Of a DNA stretch of 64,000 nucleotides, positions 34,506-43,560 are shown piece after piece. The stretch spans positions 62,001 to 126,000 of the forward strand of contig ABYL01000003.1 in assembly GCA_000173575.1 (NCBI GenBank), in the 5' to 3' direction. The notes beneath the pieces were generated by a model. The model was not told the DNA's origin, ran no database searches, and saw only the letters and a list, made by a program, of their open reading frames with translations. A program made the position numbers and the translations under genes. The stretch is from Burkholderia sp. H160 (GTDB lineage Bacteria > Pseudomonadota > Gammaproteobacteria > Burkholderiales > Burkholderiaceae). The first letter of the stretch is position 1. Each line of letters begins with the position of its first letter.

Positions 34506-35330
34506 TCAGGGGGCTACGTAAATCTTGCGGACAGCCACTAGGAAGATCTTGCCCTCGCTAAAGGCCGTCATGACCAGCCGGATCGCGGGCTGTTCGCTAA
34601 ACGGATCGGTGGCTGGCGGGAACCAGGTCGCGCTCCTGTCCTCGCGTAACCGCTCGACCACCGTTGGGTCCGCCAGGTCGCCGATGTCCGGTGCAATGCG
34701 ATCGAGAAGTGCGTGGACGTCTTTCGCGCCGCTCTGCTTGAGCAGATCGCCGGATGCCGGGGCAGGAACAATTCCGATGAACCGCCTGTCAGGCGAATAG
34801 AAAAAGCCCGACACCGCACTGGTCTGCACCTTGGCCCAAGGTCCGAGACGGTAGTCAAAATCGACGCCGAGCGCCAGATACGGCGCGAAATCCGCTGCGT
34901 GCTGCGACGGGCCAACATCGCCGAGCATCAAAACCGGGTCGAAATTCCTGTGCCTCTGCAGAACGACTCGTCCATGCTGCGCGGCAAAGTCGTCGATGAG
35001 GGTCGCGGGTGGAGGTGTTCGTGTGCCCCACGCCGTCTCTTCATGCAGGATGGCGGCTCTCAGCGTTCTTTCCCGCTCGAGAAACTCCAATTGCAGGCGA
35101 GTCTGCCTTAGAGCGAAATCGGTGTAGCGATCCTCGATATAGTCCGTGACCGCCGATTTCAGCACCACACCGGTCAACAGCACCAGCACAACCGAGACAG
35201 CGACGCCTGCTCCCATTACGAGCGTCCGCTGATAGCGGTTCAGTCTGCTCGGCTCATCAACGCGTGAATCGCCGTTGGGCGTTTGGACCACGCGTTCATG
35301 CCCGCTGGAATCGGTGCTCTGTGATGGCAT
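34506..35330 (-). CDS. hybrid histidine kinase, N-terminal sensor part of a frameshift-split gene
   Basis: A 274-residue frame with a first membrane helix (LVMGAGVAVSVVLVLLTGVVL, residues about 36-56) and most of a periplasmic sensor domain. It stops at RKIYVAP. If one base is added to the five-G run at 34509-34513 (plus strand), translation continues as LIEKLTGGRYDEESLLLDS into the downstream kinase frame. The intact protein would be about 1017 residues, with the sensor domain between two membrane helices. The start at 35330 follows AGGTCCGCC. No response-regulator gene lies next to it. Confidence 0.7.
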   Translation of the reverse strand: MPSQSTDSSGHERVVQTPNGDSRVDEPSRLNRYQRTLVMGAGVAVSVVLVLLTGVVLKSAVTDYIEDRYTDFALRQTRLQLEFLERERTLRAAILHEETAWGTRTPPPATLIDDFAAQHGRVVLQRHRNFDPVLMLGDVGPSQHAADFAPYLALGVDFDYRLGPWAKVQTSAVSGFFYSPDRRFIGIVPAPASGDLLKQSGAKDVHALLDRIAPDIGDLADPTVVERLREDRSATWFPPATDPFSEQPAIRLVMTAFSEGKIFLVAVRKIYVAP

Positions 35331-35873
35331 GGCGGACCTGAATCAGGGACGCAAGGGATGGTTTCAGCATCATACGGCCATTCCGGCTCGTTGCGTGTTT
35401 GACGTCGATCGGGCCGCGTGCGGCGCGTAGCGCTTGCGGTTTGCGCCGGTCCACGGATTGACTGCTGGCGCTCGCCTGTTACCTGATGCTCGACTGCAGA
35501 ATCCCGCTCGGCGCCCATTTCCACCATCTGTCGCCGTGTCTTATATCTGGCGTTGCCACGCTTTCCGCGGTAACAGGCAGTACCGCCATCTCGAGCGCTG
35601 CAGCGCTCAAATACCGGCCAGTGCCGATTCGGACATGGCCTACTTTCGCTGCATCTCAAAAATACAGACTGAACCCAGTTAGAGAGATTTAGCGCAGGCC
35701 AGTCCGCGATTGGCTCACCAGAATGTGGCCGGTTCTTACGGCGGCCATGAGCTTGCGGGAACGTTATCGCTCTCATTTTTTCCGCTGAAATTGAACAGCA
35801 AAAAATGGCAACGACGATTTGGGATTAGTTCGCAGAACTGAAGTCGCTTTCAAACTTCAAAAGGAATCGTGTC
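35331..35873. other. intergenic region upstream of the truncated adhesin
   Basis: About 540 bases between the divergent kinase and adhesin genes. The frames present are short and biased. The last 100 bases become A/T-richer, as expected for the adhesin promoter, with AAAAGGAATCG as ribosome site. Nothing else was recognised. Confidence 0.4.
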
Positions 35874-36413
35874 ATGAACAAGTCCTACGTCAGCATCTGG
35901 AGTGAAGCGCTGGGTTCGTGGGTGGCAGCCTTGGAGAATACGATTGCGCGCGGCAAGCGTAACAAGGCAAAGGTTTGTGCAGTTGTAGCGACTGCGGTTG
36001 TGGCCGCAGCCTCGTTGGCGCCGGTAGCGCACGCACAGTACAACGCCGGCGGCGGTGTGGCCACGGGACTGCATTCGATTGCGATTGGCTCGGGGGCCAA
36101 GACTGCTGGAACAAATCCGAACAGCATAGCTATGGGGTATAACGCCTCTGCGAATTCGGGCACGACGGCAGGTGCATATAGTGCTATGGCTATCGGCACC
36201 AATGCGAACGCAGCCGGTGATGGTGCTGCCGCACTTGGTGATGCCGCCAGGGCCACCGCGGACAAGGCGACTGCAATTGGCCGCAGCGCAAGAGCGGACA
36301 CGGTTAATTCAAGTGCAATCGGCGCGGGCGCCGCGGCTGGCGGGAAAGGGCGCACGTGCCCTTTCCCGCTTTTTCGCGATTCCCGGGCTTCTTTCGTGGG
36401 CACAAAGTGGTAG
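35874..36413 (+). pseudogene. truncated trimeric autotransporter adhesin (YadA-like head)
   Basis: A 179-residue frame. It starts with the extended signal peptide of type V secretion (MNKSYVSIWSEALGSWVAALE, basic stretch, hydrophobic core ending in VAHAQ). YadA-head repeats follow, with SIAIGSGAKT, SIAMGYNASA, AMAIGTNANA, AALGDAARA, ATAIGRSARA and SAIGAGAAA. After residue 157 the sequence turns into unrelated residues that read through an intrinsic terminator. The stalk and the C-terminal beta-barrel anchor are missing, so the product could not be displayed. It is a deletion relic fused to a terminator. Confidence 0.78.
36340..36374 (+). terminator. intrinsic terminator inside the adhesin frame
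   Basis: A perfect 12-bp stem (GCGGGAAAGGGC / GCCCTTTCCCGC) with a six-base loop is followed by TTTTT. It falls inside the apparent adhesin reading frame, which marks the deletion junction: the terminator must have belonged downstream of the original gene's end. Confidence 0.85.
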
Positions 36414-36437
36414 TTGAAATGCCCTTCTACTGATCTG

Positions 36438-36629
36438 CTAGAGAATCCTAAGATTGCGGATCTTGCCGATCTTCGGGGAACGCTCGATGATCAGTTCGGT
36501 AACGAACTCTGGCAACAGGGCGCGCGGCACGTTCGCGGGGATATCGGTCACGAGCTGCGAGGGGACGTGAACAATGAATTCCTCCGGCGCAGACGCCAGG
36601 CTATGTTCGTAAGTGACGCGAATTTCCAT
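36438..36629 (-). CDS. small acidic protein of unknown function
   Basis: A 63-residue frame with balanced, protein-like composition (MEIRVTYEHSLASAPEEFIV, then VTDIPANVPRALLPEFVTELI). I do not recognise a family. The ATG has no clear ribosome site, so expression is uncertain. It lies between the truncated adhesin and another small minus-strand gene. Confidence 0.4.
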   Translation of the reverse strand: MEIRVTYEHSLASAPEEFIVHVPSQLVTDIPANVPRALLPEFVTELIIERSPKIGKIRNLRIL

Positions 36630-36733
36630 GTTTTTTTCGTTCAGGGACGTTGTTGCTGGCAGCGCATTCAGCGTGCGCAGGGGGCAGGGTTCTGGAGGCA
36701 GTGTACCGCGGGATACCCCCGTTTTCGTTCTTT

Positions 36734-37099
36734 TCAGTGTTGCAGAATTGCCTGTTGTGAGCGCTTGCGCGCTTTTGCCCGCACTCGCAGGGCATACCGA
36801 TCAAGATTCCTATTCTTTTCCAGCGCAAGTGGGACGCGATGAGATTGCCGTGCAACCTGTAGGTGGTTGTCGTTGGCAAACGTGTCAGGCGCGGCCAGAT
36901 CGCGTTCAATGTCCTCGCTATCAAGCTTCCCATGTCCCGCCCGGGTGATGAAGCTCGCCATGATGATGACCCGCGAGACGAGATTGATCAGGGAGCGGTC
37001 CACCTCACCATTGCGCAGACGCTCAAGTGCGATTCGTGCACGCAGCACGAGATCCGAGGCTTCCTTGCGGGGCATTGGGGAGAAAGAGCGACTTTGCAT
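36734..37099 (-). CDS. small conserved-type protein of unknown function
   Basis: A 121-residue basic protein rich in Arg and Leu (KEASDLVLRARIALERLRNG, then LINLVSRVIIMASFITRAGHG). From memory it resembles short Burkholderia proteins often auto-annotated as Fis-family regulators, but I see no Fis helix-turn-helix. The ATG at 37099 and another at 37075 (MPRKEASD) are both possible. Function unknown. Confidence 0.45.
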   Translation of the reverse strand: MQSRSFSPMPRKEASDLVLRARIALERLRNGEVDRSLINLVSRVIIMASFITRAGHGKLDSEDIERDLAAPDTFANDNHLQVARQSHRVPLALEKNRNLDRYALRVRAKARKRSQQAILQH

Positions 37100-37723
37100 G
37101 AGCACCCGCAGACGGCTGACGCAATGATCGATAGTTTTTCCTGCTCGACATGTCCGGTAGCTGGCTGATGAGTTTCGGGACCGGATATGGGGATCTTCAC
37201 GCCGGGATCAAGTGGGTCCGTCAGATTTAAGTTTGAACCATCGGGTTCGCGAGTTTCCTGGTGGAGTAGGGCCGATGTGGCTGGCGCCGTGTAACGGCTC
37301 CGGCAGTCTGCCATCTTCCCCGTGGCCGCATCGGTCGTTGCGCAGCCGGAAGCACGCGTGGACATGGCGCATTTTCGGGAGGCGGCCGTGAACCCTGTGG
37401 TGGGGCATCAGAATCGGGCAGTGCCGGAAGCTCTGTGATACATGACGCAACTAACCGTCAATGCTCGTCGCGCCCCGCCAGCGCCTGCCGGCGGCAAAAA
37501 AAAGCGAGCCCCAGCAAGTGGGGCCCGTCAATAAGGATTTGATCGTCTCCCGTCGTCCCGAAGCGGATGTGCACGCCAGCCGGAGAGTTCACTGGCCTCA
37601 CTTCCTTGAGAATCGACAGGAAGGATACTGTGCGCTAATAAGCCTCCGGCCACGGCCTGCAATTGCGATACAGGTGCCGCCTGAGCTCAGTTTCGGCGGC
37701 AACAGCAACCTCGCAATCCAAGG
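37100..37723. other. gene-poor stretch with a minus-strand terminator
   Basis: About 620 bases with no convincing gene. Frames on both strands are of biased composition. The terminator at 37496-37524 is the only clear element. Confidence 0.4.
37496..37524 (-). terminator. intrinsic terminator for the valine catabolism operon
   Basis: On the minus strand a 6-bp stem (GCCCCA/TGGGGC) with a five-base loop is followed by TCGC and eight T residues. It lies about 200 bases downstream of the last operon stop at 37724 and is oriented to end that operon. Confidence 0.6.
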
Positions 37724-38881
37724 CTACGATGCGAGTACTGCCTGCGCGCCCAGGTCCGCAAGCGGGTGTGCGGACGGCCGCCACGGCGACGCCAGAAACT
37801 GCCGCACACGTTCAGGTCGTACCGCGGAGAGCGTTGCTGGCGCCCAGCGCGGCTTACGGTCCTTGTCGACGAGATGCGCGCGCACGCCTTCGCTGAAGTC
37901 GCCATCTTCGATGGCCCTTGAAACGATGCCCAGCTCCATCCTGAAGCACTCGGCAAGCGTCATCTGACGGCCGCGCAGCAGCGCATCGCGCGTGACATAT
38001 AGCATGGTCGGCGAATGCGACGTCATCGCGTCATAGGTCGTCTGCAGCCATTGACGTACTTCTCGCGGATGCTCGCGCTCCATATCCTGGCGCAGCGTCG
38101 CGACGATGCGCTCGATGGCCGCGCCGCGGTCGAAGTGGCGCACAATCCATGGCATGAACATGCTTAGGCTCGCGTGCGGCACGATATTGCACGGCGGCTC
38201 GAACACCGTGCGCAGCGCCTGCGTCAGGTCGTCGGCGCTCGCGTCGGCTGTCGCGATGCGCAACAGCCGCTCTTCGAAGGTCTCGAGCCATTCGGACGGC
38301 ACGCACGCATCGGCCAGCCCGAACTGCAGCGCCTCCGCACCCGTGAGTGACACGCCGGTGAGCCCGACATACAGTTCGACCTCGACGGGCATCACGCTGA
38401 GAAAGCGCGTCGCGCCGACATCCGGCAAAAAGCCGATGCGCGTCTCGGGCATCGCGATCTTCGTGCGTTCGGTGACGATGCGCAGTCGCGCCGCCTGGCC
38501 GAGCCCCATGCCACCACCCATCGTGATGCCGTCGAGCAGTGCGACGACAGGCTTGGGAAACGTATGTAAAGCGTAGTCGAGGCGGTATTCGTCAACAAAG
38601 AACTGCTCCCAGCTGTTGTCATTGCGTCGGCGCGTCTCGTATAGCGAACGCACGTCGCCACCCGCGCAGAATGCCTTCGCACCAGCGCCGCGCAGCACGA
38701 GCGCAACAATATCGCCGTCATTGCGGCAGCGTTCGACGATCGCGGTGAGGTCGTGCACCATCTCGTGCGACAGCGCGTTCAGCGCGGCCGGCCGGTTGAG
38801 CGTGACGATCGCGACGCGATTGACAACGCGAAACAGCACATTCTGCTCGGTGGCCGACCGGTGTTCGAGAACGGCGCTCAT
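37724..38881 (-). CDS. 3-hydroxyisobutyryl-CoA hydrolase (crotonase family)
   Basis: A 385-residue crotonase-fold enzyme of the HIBCH group. It has VAIVTLNRPAALNALSHEMV at the N-terminus, the oxyanion-hole segments GAKAFCAGGDVRSLYE and ITMGGGMGLG, and PETRIGFLPDVGATRFL, which is typical of 3-hydroxyisobutyryl-CoA hydrolases. It releases 3-hydroxyisobutyrate from its CoA ester in valine catabolism. The length of about 380, against about 260 for plain hydratases, supports the assignment. The ATG overlaps the enoyl-CoA hydratase stop (ATGA). Last gene of the operon. Confidence 0.85.
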   Translation of the reverse strand: MSAVLEHRSATEQNVLFRVVNRVAIVTLNRPAALNALSHEMVHDLTAIVERCRNDGDIVALVLRGAGAKAFCAGGDVRSLYETRRRNDNSWEQFFVDEYRLDYALHTFPKPVVALLDGITMGGGMGLGQAARLRIVTERTKIAMPETRIGFLPDVGATRFLSVMPVEVELYVGLTGVSLTGAEALQFGLADACVPSEWLETFEERLLRIATADASADDLTQALRTVFEPPCNIVPHASLSMFMPWIVRHFDRGAAIERIVATLRQDMEREHPREVRQWLQTTYDAMTSHSPTMLYVTRDALLRGRQMTLAECFRMELGIVSRAIEDGDFSEGVRAHLVDKDRKPRWAPATLSAVRPERVRQFLASPWRPSAHPLADLGAQAVLAS

Positions 38882-39669
38882 CGCAGTGGCTCCTTCGCCG
38901 CTTGCCACTGGGGGGCGCGCTTTTCGAGAAATGCGATGACGCCTTCGCGCTGGTCGGCGCCGTCGAACAGATCGACGAAGCGCTCGCGCTCGACGGCGAG
39001 CGCCGCCGAACGTGGCACGCCGTTTCGAGCCTGCTGGATCAGTTCCTTGCTGAGCGTGACGGCCTGCGGGCTCAGCCCCGCGACGCGCGCTGCCATCTGC
39101 AACGCGAACTCGCGCGCCGCACCCTTTTCGACCACTTCTTCGACCAGACCGATGCGCAATGCCGTCGCCGCATCGACGCGCTCGCCCGTCAACACGATGC
39201 GTTTCGCCCAGCCTTCGCCGACGAGCCACGGCAGCGTCTGCGTTCCGCAGCCGCACGGCAGCAGACCAACGGCCGTTTCAGGCAGCGCCATGACCGCATG
39301 CTGTTCGGCGATGCGGATATCGCAGGCGAGCGCGCATTCGAGACCGCCGCCCATCGCATACCCGTTGATCGCCGCGATCACGACAGGCCGCGCGTTCTGC
39401 AGTGCTTCGAACGCCGCGCCGAAACGCGCCGCCGCGATACGCGCCACTTCCTTGTTGCCAACGGCGAATGTATTGAGATCGGCGCCCGCACTGAAGAACT
39501 TGTGACCGTCGCCCGTGATCACGATCGCGCGCACCTTTGCTTCGCCGTTCAGGCGCCCGATGGTCTGCTGCAACTGCAACAGCCCTTCGGGCGTGAACGC
39601 GTTGGCAGGCGGGCGCTTCAAGCTCAGCAGCGCGACGCTGCCCTCATGCGCGTATTCGAGTTCGATCAT
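38878..39669 (-). CDS. enoyl-CoA hydratase
   Basis: A 263-residue crotonase-family hydratase. It has VALLSLKRPPANAFTPEGL, the oxyanion loop GDGHKFFSAGADLN, the helix start INGYAMGGGLECALACDIRIA and PETAVGLLPCGCGTQ. It likely hydrates methacrylyl-CoA to 3-hydroxyisobutyryl-CoA in valine degradation. One of the two usual catalytic glutamates is visible in GGGLECAL. The ATG at 39669 overlaps the mmsB stop (TGATG); a GTG three bases earlier is also possible. Confidence 0.85.
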   Translation of the reverse strand: MIELEYAHEGSVALLSLKRPPANAFTPEGLLQLQQTIGRLNGEAKVRAIVITGDGHKFFSAGADLNTFAVGNKEVARIAAARFGAAFEALQNARPVVIAAINGYAMGGGLECALACDIRIAEQHAVMALPETAVGLLPCGCGTQTLPWLVGEGWAKRIVLTGERVDAATALRIGLVEEVVEKGAAREFALQMAARVAGLSPQAVTLSKELIQQARNGVPRSAALAVERERFVDLFDGADQREGVIAFLEKRAPQWQAAKEPLR

Positions 39670-40562
39670 CACGAGTCTCCATCCTTGCGGTAGAGCTTGA
39701 TGACGGCGGAAAAGTCGAGCTTGCCCGCGCCCTTCGTGCTCATCGTCTGATAAAGCTGCTGCGCGAGCGCGCCGAGATAGACGGGCTGACGCGCGCCCTT
39801 TGCGGCATCGGTGGCAAGGCCGAGGTCCTTCAACATCAGGTCGGTGCCGAAGCCGCCCGAATAGCCCCGAGTCGACGGCGCCGTTTCGATCACGCCGGGA
39901 AACGGGTTATACGTGTCCGAACTCCAGCAGCGTCCCGTCGAGGTATTGATGATGCCCCCGAGCACCTTCGGATCGATGCCGAGCGCTTCGCCGAGTGCCA
40001 TCGCTTCGGAGACGCCCGCCATCGTGATGCCGAGCACGAGGTTGTTGCAGATCTTCGCGACTTGGCCCGTCGAGGTATCGCCGCAATGGACGATGTTCTT
40101 GCCCATCGCCGACAGCACCGGCCTGACGTGCTCGAAGACGGCAGCGCTGCCGCCGACCATGAAGGTCAGCGTGCCCGCCGCCGCTCCGCCCGTGCCACCC
40201 GAGACGGGTGCATCAACGAACGTATTGCCGTTTTGCTTCACCAGATCGGCGAATGCTTTCACGCTGGCAGGGTCGATGGTGCTCGAATCGATGATAGTGA
40301 CGTTCTTCCCGACGCCCGCGAGAATGCCGTCATCGCCTGTCAGTACGCTTTTCACATGCGCCGCTGCGGGGAGCATCGTGATGACGAACTCGACGTCTGT
40401 CGCAGCGGCTTTTGGAGATGTCGCTGCTCTCGCGCCCGCGTCGACTAGCGATTGCACCGCCTGGGTACTCAGATCGAAGACGTTGAGTGCGTGGCCCGCC
40501 TTCAGCAGATTCAGCGCCATCGGCGAGCCCATGTGGCCGAGTCCTACGAAGCCGATTTTCAT
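39669..40562 (-). CDS. mmsB: 3-hydroxyisobutyrate dehydrogenase
   Basis: A 297-residue NAD+-dependent beta-hydroxyacid dehydrogenase. It has the Rossmann motif GFVGLGHMGSPMA at residues 4-16, the substrate-binding DAPVSGGTGGAAAGTL, the catalytic lysine segment GQVAKICNN and the C-terminal KDLGLA. It oxidises 3-hydroxyisobutyrate to methylmalonate semialdehyde, the substrate of the preceding mmsA product. It overlaps the enoyl-CoA hydratase start and follows mmsA by 38 bases. Confidence 0.92.
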   Translation of the reverse strand: MKIGFVGLGHMGSPMALNLLKAGHALNVFDLSTQAVQSLVDAGARAATSPKAAATDVEFVITMLPAAAHVKSVLTGDDGILAGVGKNVTIIDSSTIDPASVKAFADLVKQNGNTFVDAPVSGGTGGAAAGTLTFMVGGSAAVFEHVRPVLSAMGKNIVHCGDTSTGQVAKICNNLVLGITMAGVSEAMALGEALGIDPKVLGGIINTSTGRCWSSDTYNPFPGVIETAPSTRGYSGGFGTDLMLKDLGLATDAAKGARQPVYLGALAQQLYQTMSTKGAGKLDFSAVIKLYRKDGDS

Positions 40563-40600
40563 ATCGAGTGATCCTCTATTTTCCGACTGCCAGTCAGGCG

Positions 40601-42130
40601 CTACTTCAAGTTGATCGTGGTATTCACGCCATCGCTGACGGCGGCATCATCAAACCACCGGGCCGTCACCGTCTTCGTCTGCGTGTAGAACTGCACGACC
40701 TGCTTGCCATAGGGTCCAAGATCCCCGAGCTTCGAACCACGGGAGCCCGTAAAGCTGAAGAACGGCACAGGTACGGGAATCGGGATATTGATGCCGACCT
40801 GGCCAATATCGATCTCGCTCTGGAATTTGCGCGCCGCGGCGCCACTTTGCGTGAAGAGGCCCACGCCGTTGCCCATCGGATTGCTATTGACGAGCGCGAT
40901 GGCATCGTCGAGCGTCGGCACCGTCATGACGCACAGCACGGGACCGAAGATTTCCGACTTGTAAACGTCCATACTGGTCGTCACGTCGCTGAAGATCGTC
41001 GGGCCGACAAAGTTGCCGTCTTCATAGCCGGGCACCTTGACGTATCGGCCGTCGAGCACCAGCTTCGCGCCTTCCTTCACGCCCGCATCGATCAGATCGA
41101 GAATGCGCTTCTTCGCTGCGCGCGAAACCACTGGGCCAACGTCCGTCTTCGGTTCGTGACCCGCGTTCACCTTCAGCGTCCTGGCCTTCTCGACCAGCTC
41201 CGGTAGCCAGTCCTTCGACGCACCGACCAGCACGACCACCGACGTCGCCATGCAGCGCTGGCCCGCCGCGCCGAAGCCCGCGCCCGCAAGCGCATTGAGC
41301 GTTTGTTCGCGGTTCGCGTCGGGCAGCACGACGGCGTGGTTCTTCGCGCCCATCATCGACTGCACGCGCTTGCCGTGCTCGCTCCCGAGGTTGTACACGT
41401 GTGTGCCCACAGCCGTCGATCCGACGAACGAGATGGCTTTCACGTGTTCATGCGTGCACAGCGCGTCGACGACTTCCTTGCCGCCATGTACGACGTTGAG
41501 CACGCCCTTCGGCACACCGGCTTCGAGCGCGAGTTCGACGAGCTGCATCGTCGACAGCGGGTCCTGCTCGGAAGGCTTCAGCACGAACGTGTTGCCGCAG
41601 ACGATCGCCATCGGAAACATCCACAGAGGGATCATCGCCGGGAAGTTGAACGGCGTGATACCCGCGCAGACGCCAATCGGCTGACGCAGTGTGTACGTAT
41701 CGACGCCGCCCGCGACGTTCTCCGCGAACTCGCCCTGCTGCAGCGTGCCGATCGAGCACGCATGCTCGACCACTTCGAGGCCGCGGAAGATATCGCCCTC
41801 TGCATCGGGCAGCGTCTTGCCCTGTTCAGCCGTCAACGTCCTGGCAATGCGCGGCATGTTCTCGCGGATCAGCGCCTGGTACTTCAGCATGATGCGCATC
41901 CTGGCACCGATCGGCGTGTTTTTCCACGTGGCGAACGCGGCATGCGCGCAGCGGATCGCGGCGTCCACTTCCGCTTTGGTCGCGAAGGGCACACGCGCCA
42001 GCACCTCCTGCGTCGCCGGATTCACGACGTCGCGCCACTCGGTCGTATTCGACTCGACGAACTCGCCGTTGATTAGCAGTTTTACGGACTCGATCTGCCG
42101 GTCCGGGGTGTTCGTTGGAATTGCGCTCAT
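40601..42130 (-). CDS. mmsA: methylmalonate-semialdehyde dehydrogenase (CoA-acylating)
   Basis: A 509-residue aldehyde dehydrogenase. Family marks are PFNFPAMIPLWMFPMA, the coenzyme motif ISFVGSTAVGTHVY, and the active-site Cys in AGQRCMATS. MmsA converts methylmalonate semialdehyde to propionyl-CoA and CO2. It lacks the usual catalytic glutamate motif of hydrolytic ALDHs at the Asn-rich position, having GAKNHAVV instead, which fits the CoA-acylating branch. The start at 42130 has GGAG nine bases upstream. The mmsB gene follows. Confidence 0.92.
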   Translation of the reverse strand: MSAIPTNTPDRQIESVKLLINGEFVESNTTEWRDVVNPATQEVLARVPFATKAEVDAAIRCAHAAFATWKNTPIGARMRIMLKYQALIRENMPRIARTLTAEQGKTLPDAEGDIFRGLEVVEHACSIGTLQQGEFAENVAGGVDTYTLRQPIGVCAGITPFNFPAMIPLWMFPMAIVCGNTFVLKPSEQDPLSTMQLVELALEAGVPKGVLNVVHGGKEVVDALCTHEHVKAISFVGSTAVGTHVYNLGSEHGKRVQSMMGAKNHAVVLPDANREQTLNALAGAGFGAAGQRCMATSVVVLVGASKDWLPELVEKARTLKVNAGHEPKTDVGPVVSRAAKKRILDLIDAGVKEGAKLVLDGRYVKVPGYEDGNFVGPTIFSDVTTSMDVYKSEIFGPVLCVMTVPTLDDAIALVNSNPMGNGVGLFTQSGAAARKFQSEIDIGQVGINIPIPVPVPFFSFTGSRGSKLGDLGPYGKQVVQFYTQTKTVTARWFDDAAVSDGVNTTINLK

Positions 42131-42224
42131 ACTCAATGTCTCCAGTTCGGGGTCGCCGCTTGAATACGGCCGGGCATGATGAATCGAATAGCGGAGAGTG
42201 CCGCCTCTGCGCGGTTTATTTCGC

Positions 42225-43358
42225 TCAAACGTGCCGCGCGATGACCATTCTTTGTACTTCGCTCGTCCCTTCGTAGATCTGCGTGATTCGGGCGTCGCGA
42301 TAGTGCCGCTCGACGGCGTAGTCTTCGAGGTAGCCATAGCCGCCGTGGATCTGGACTGCCTTCGAGCAGACCTCTTCAGCCAGTTCCGACGCATACAGCT
42401 TCGCCTGCGAGGCTTCTGACAGACACGGCCGGCCGGCGCTGCGCAGCCGCGCTGCGTGATGGACGAGAAGGCGCCCGGCGTTCAGGCGCGTGGCCATGTC
42501 GGCGAGCATATTGGCGATGGTTTGATGCTCTTTCAGCAGTTTGCCGAACTGGATGCGCTCGTTCGCATAGGCACGGGCTGCGTCAAAAGCTGCACGCGCA
42601 ATGCCGATGGCTTGCGCCGCGATGCCAATGCGCCCACCTTCGAGATTCGACAGTGCGATGCGCAAGCCTTCTCCTCGCGCACCGAGCAGGTTCGCCTCGG
42701 GGATTGCACAGTCGTCGAGCGAGATAGGGCAGGTATCCGATGCGCGAATGCCAAGCTTGTTCTCGGGACGGCCCACGTTGAAGCCCGGCGTATCCGTCGG
42801 CACGATGAAGGCAGAGATGCCGCGTTTGCCCGCGTCGGGGTCTGTGACGGCGAACACGATCGCGATACTCGCTCGCGCGCCGTTCGTCACGAACTGTTTG
42901 CTGCCGTTCAGGATCCACTGACCGTCGCGCGGCACGGCGCGCGTGCGCAGGTTGTTCGCTTCACTGCCTGCCTGCGGTTCGGTGAGGCAAAAGGCGCCGA
43001 TGCGCTTGCCCGTCGCAAGATCGGCGAGATAGTGGTCTTTCTGCGCCTCGGTGCCAAAGTTGAGGATCGGCCCGCAGCCCACGGAGTTGTGCACGCTCAT
43101 TAGCGTCGCGCAGGCGGCGCAACCGGCGGCGATCTCTTCCAGTGCGATCGCATAGGCGATGTAGTCGCTGTACGAGCCGCCCCATTCGGACGGCACGATC
43201 ATGCCGAGAAAGCCGAGCTCGCCCATCTGCGTGACGACGTCCGCGGGCAACTGGCCGTCACGGTCCCATTGTGCAGCGTTAGGGGCAAGGCAATTGATCG
43301 AAAAGTCGCGCGCCGCGTCGCGAATCATCCGTTGTTCGTCGGTATAGAAGTCGTCCAT
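42225..43358 (-). CDS. acyl-CoA dehydrogenase (isobutyryl/branched-chain type)
   Basis: A 377-residue flavoprotein with the acyl-CoA dehydrogenase signatures [20 protein letters not shown] and [23 protein letters not shown]. The catalytic glutamate lies in [18 protein letters not shown] near the C-terminus. As first gene of an operon that continues with mmsA, mmsB, a hydratase and a HIB-CoA hydrolase, it probably dehydrogenates isobutyryl-CoA to methacrylyl-CoA in valine catabolism. The start at 43358 follows GAGG eight bases upstream. Confidence 0.88.
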   Translation of the reverse strand: MDDFYTDEQRMIRDAARDFSINCLAPNAAQWDRDGQLPADVVTQMGELGFLGMIVPSEWGGSYSDYIAYAIALEEIAAGCAACATLMSVHNSVGCGPILNFGTEAQKDHYLADLATGKRIGAFCLTEPQAGSEANNLRTRAVPRDGQWILNGSKQFVTNGARASIAIVFAVTDPDAGKRGISAFIVPTDTPGFNVGRPENKLGIRASDTCPISLDDCAIPEANLLGARGEGLRIALSNLEGGRIGIAAQAIGIARAAFDAARAYANERIQFGKLLKEHQTIANMLADMATRLNAGRLLVHHAARLRSAGRPCLSEASQAKLYASELAEEVCSKAVQIHGGYGYLEDYAVERHYRDARITQIYEGTSEVQRMVIARHV

Positions 43359-43560
43359 GTCTGTAGCCTCGAGCCTCTTGAACTCATGAGCGCCCGTCAC
43401 ATCGCATTCGGCGCCATCGTTGGCAGCCAGTGTAGGCGCGCAGGACAGGAGATGCCGATGCCGTGTTCGATCACTTGTGGTGAGCGAATTTGCCACACAT
43501 CGCTTTTCTGTATAGCGCAATGTAAGGTTCCATACGAAGACATCGGTCGCGCTCTGATCA

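Noticed and set aside
36414-36842. 142-codon plus-strand frame after the adhesin terminator
   Set aside because: No ribosome site and no recognisable domain. The opposite strand has a more protein-like small frame.
37461-37967. 168-codon plus-strand frame overlapping the end of the valine operon
   Set aside because: Its 3' half is antisense to the hydrolase gene and its 5' half contains the terminator hairpin.
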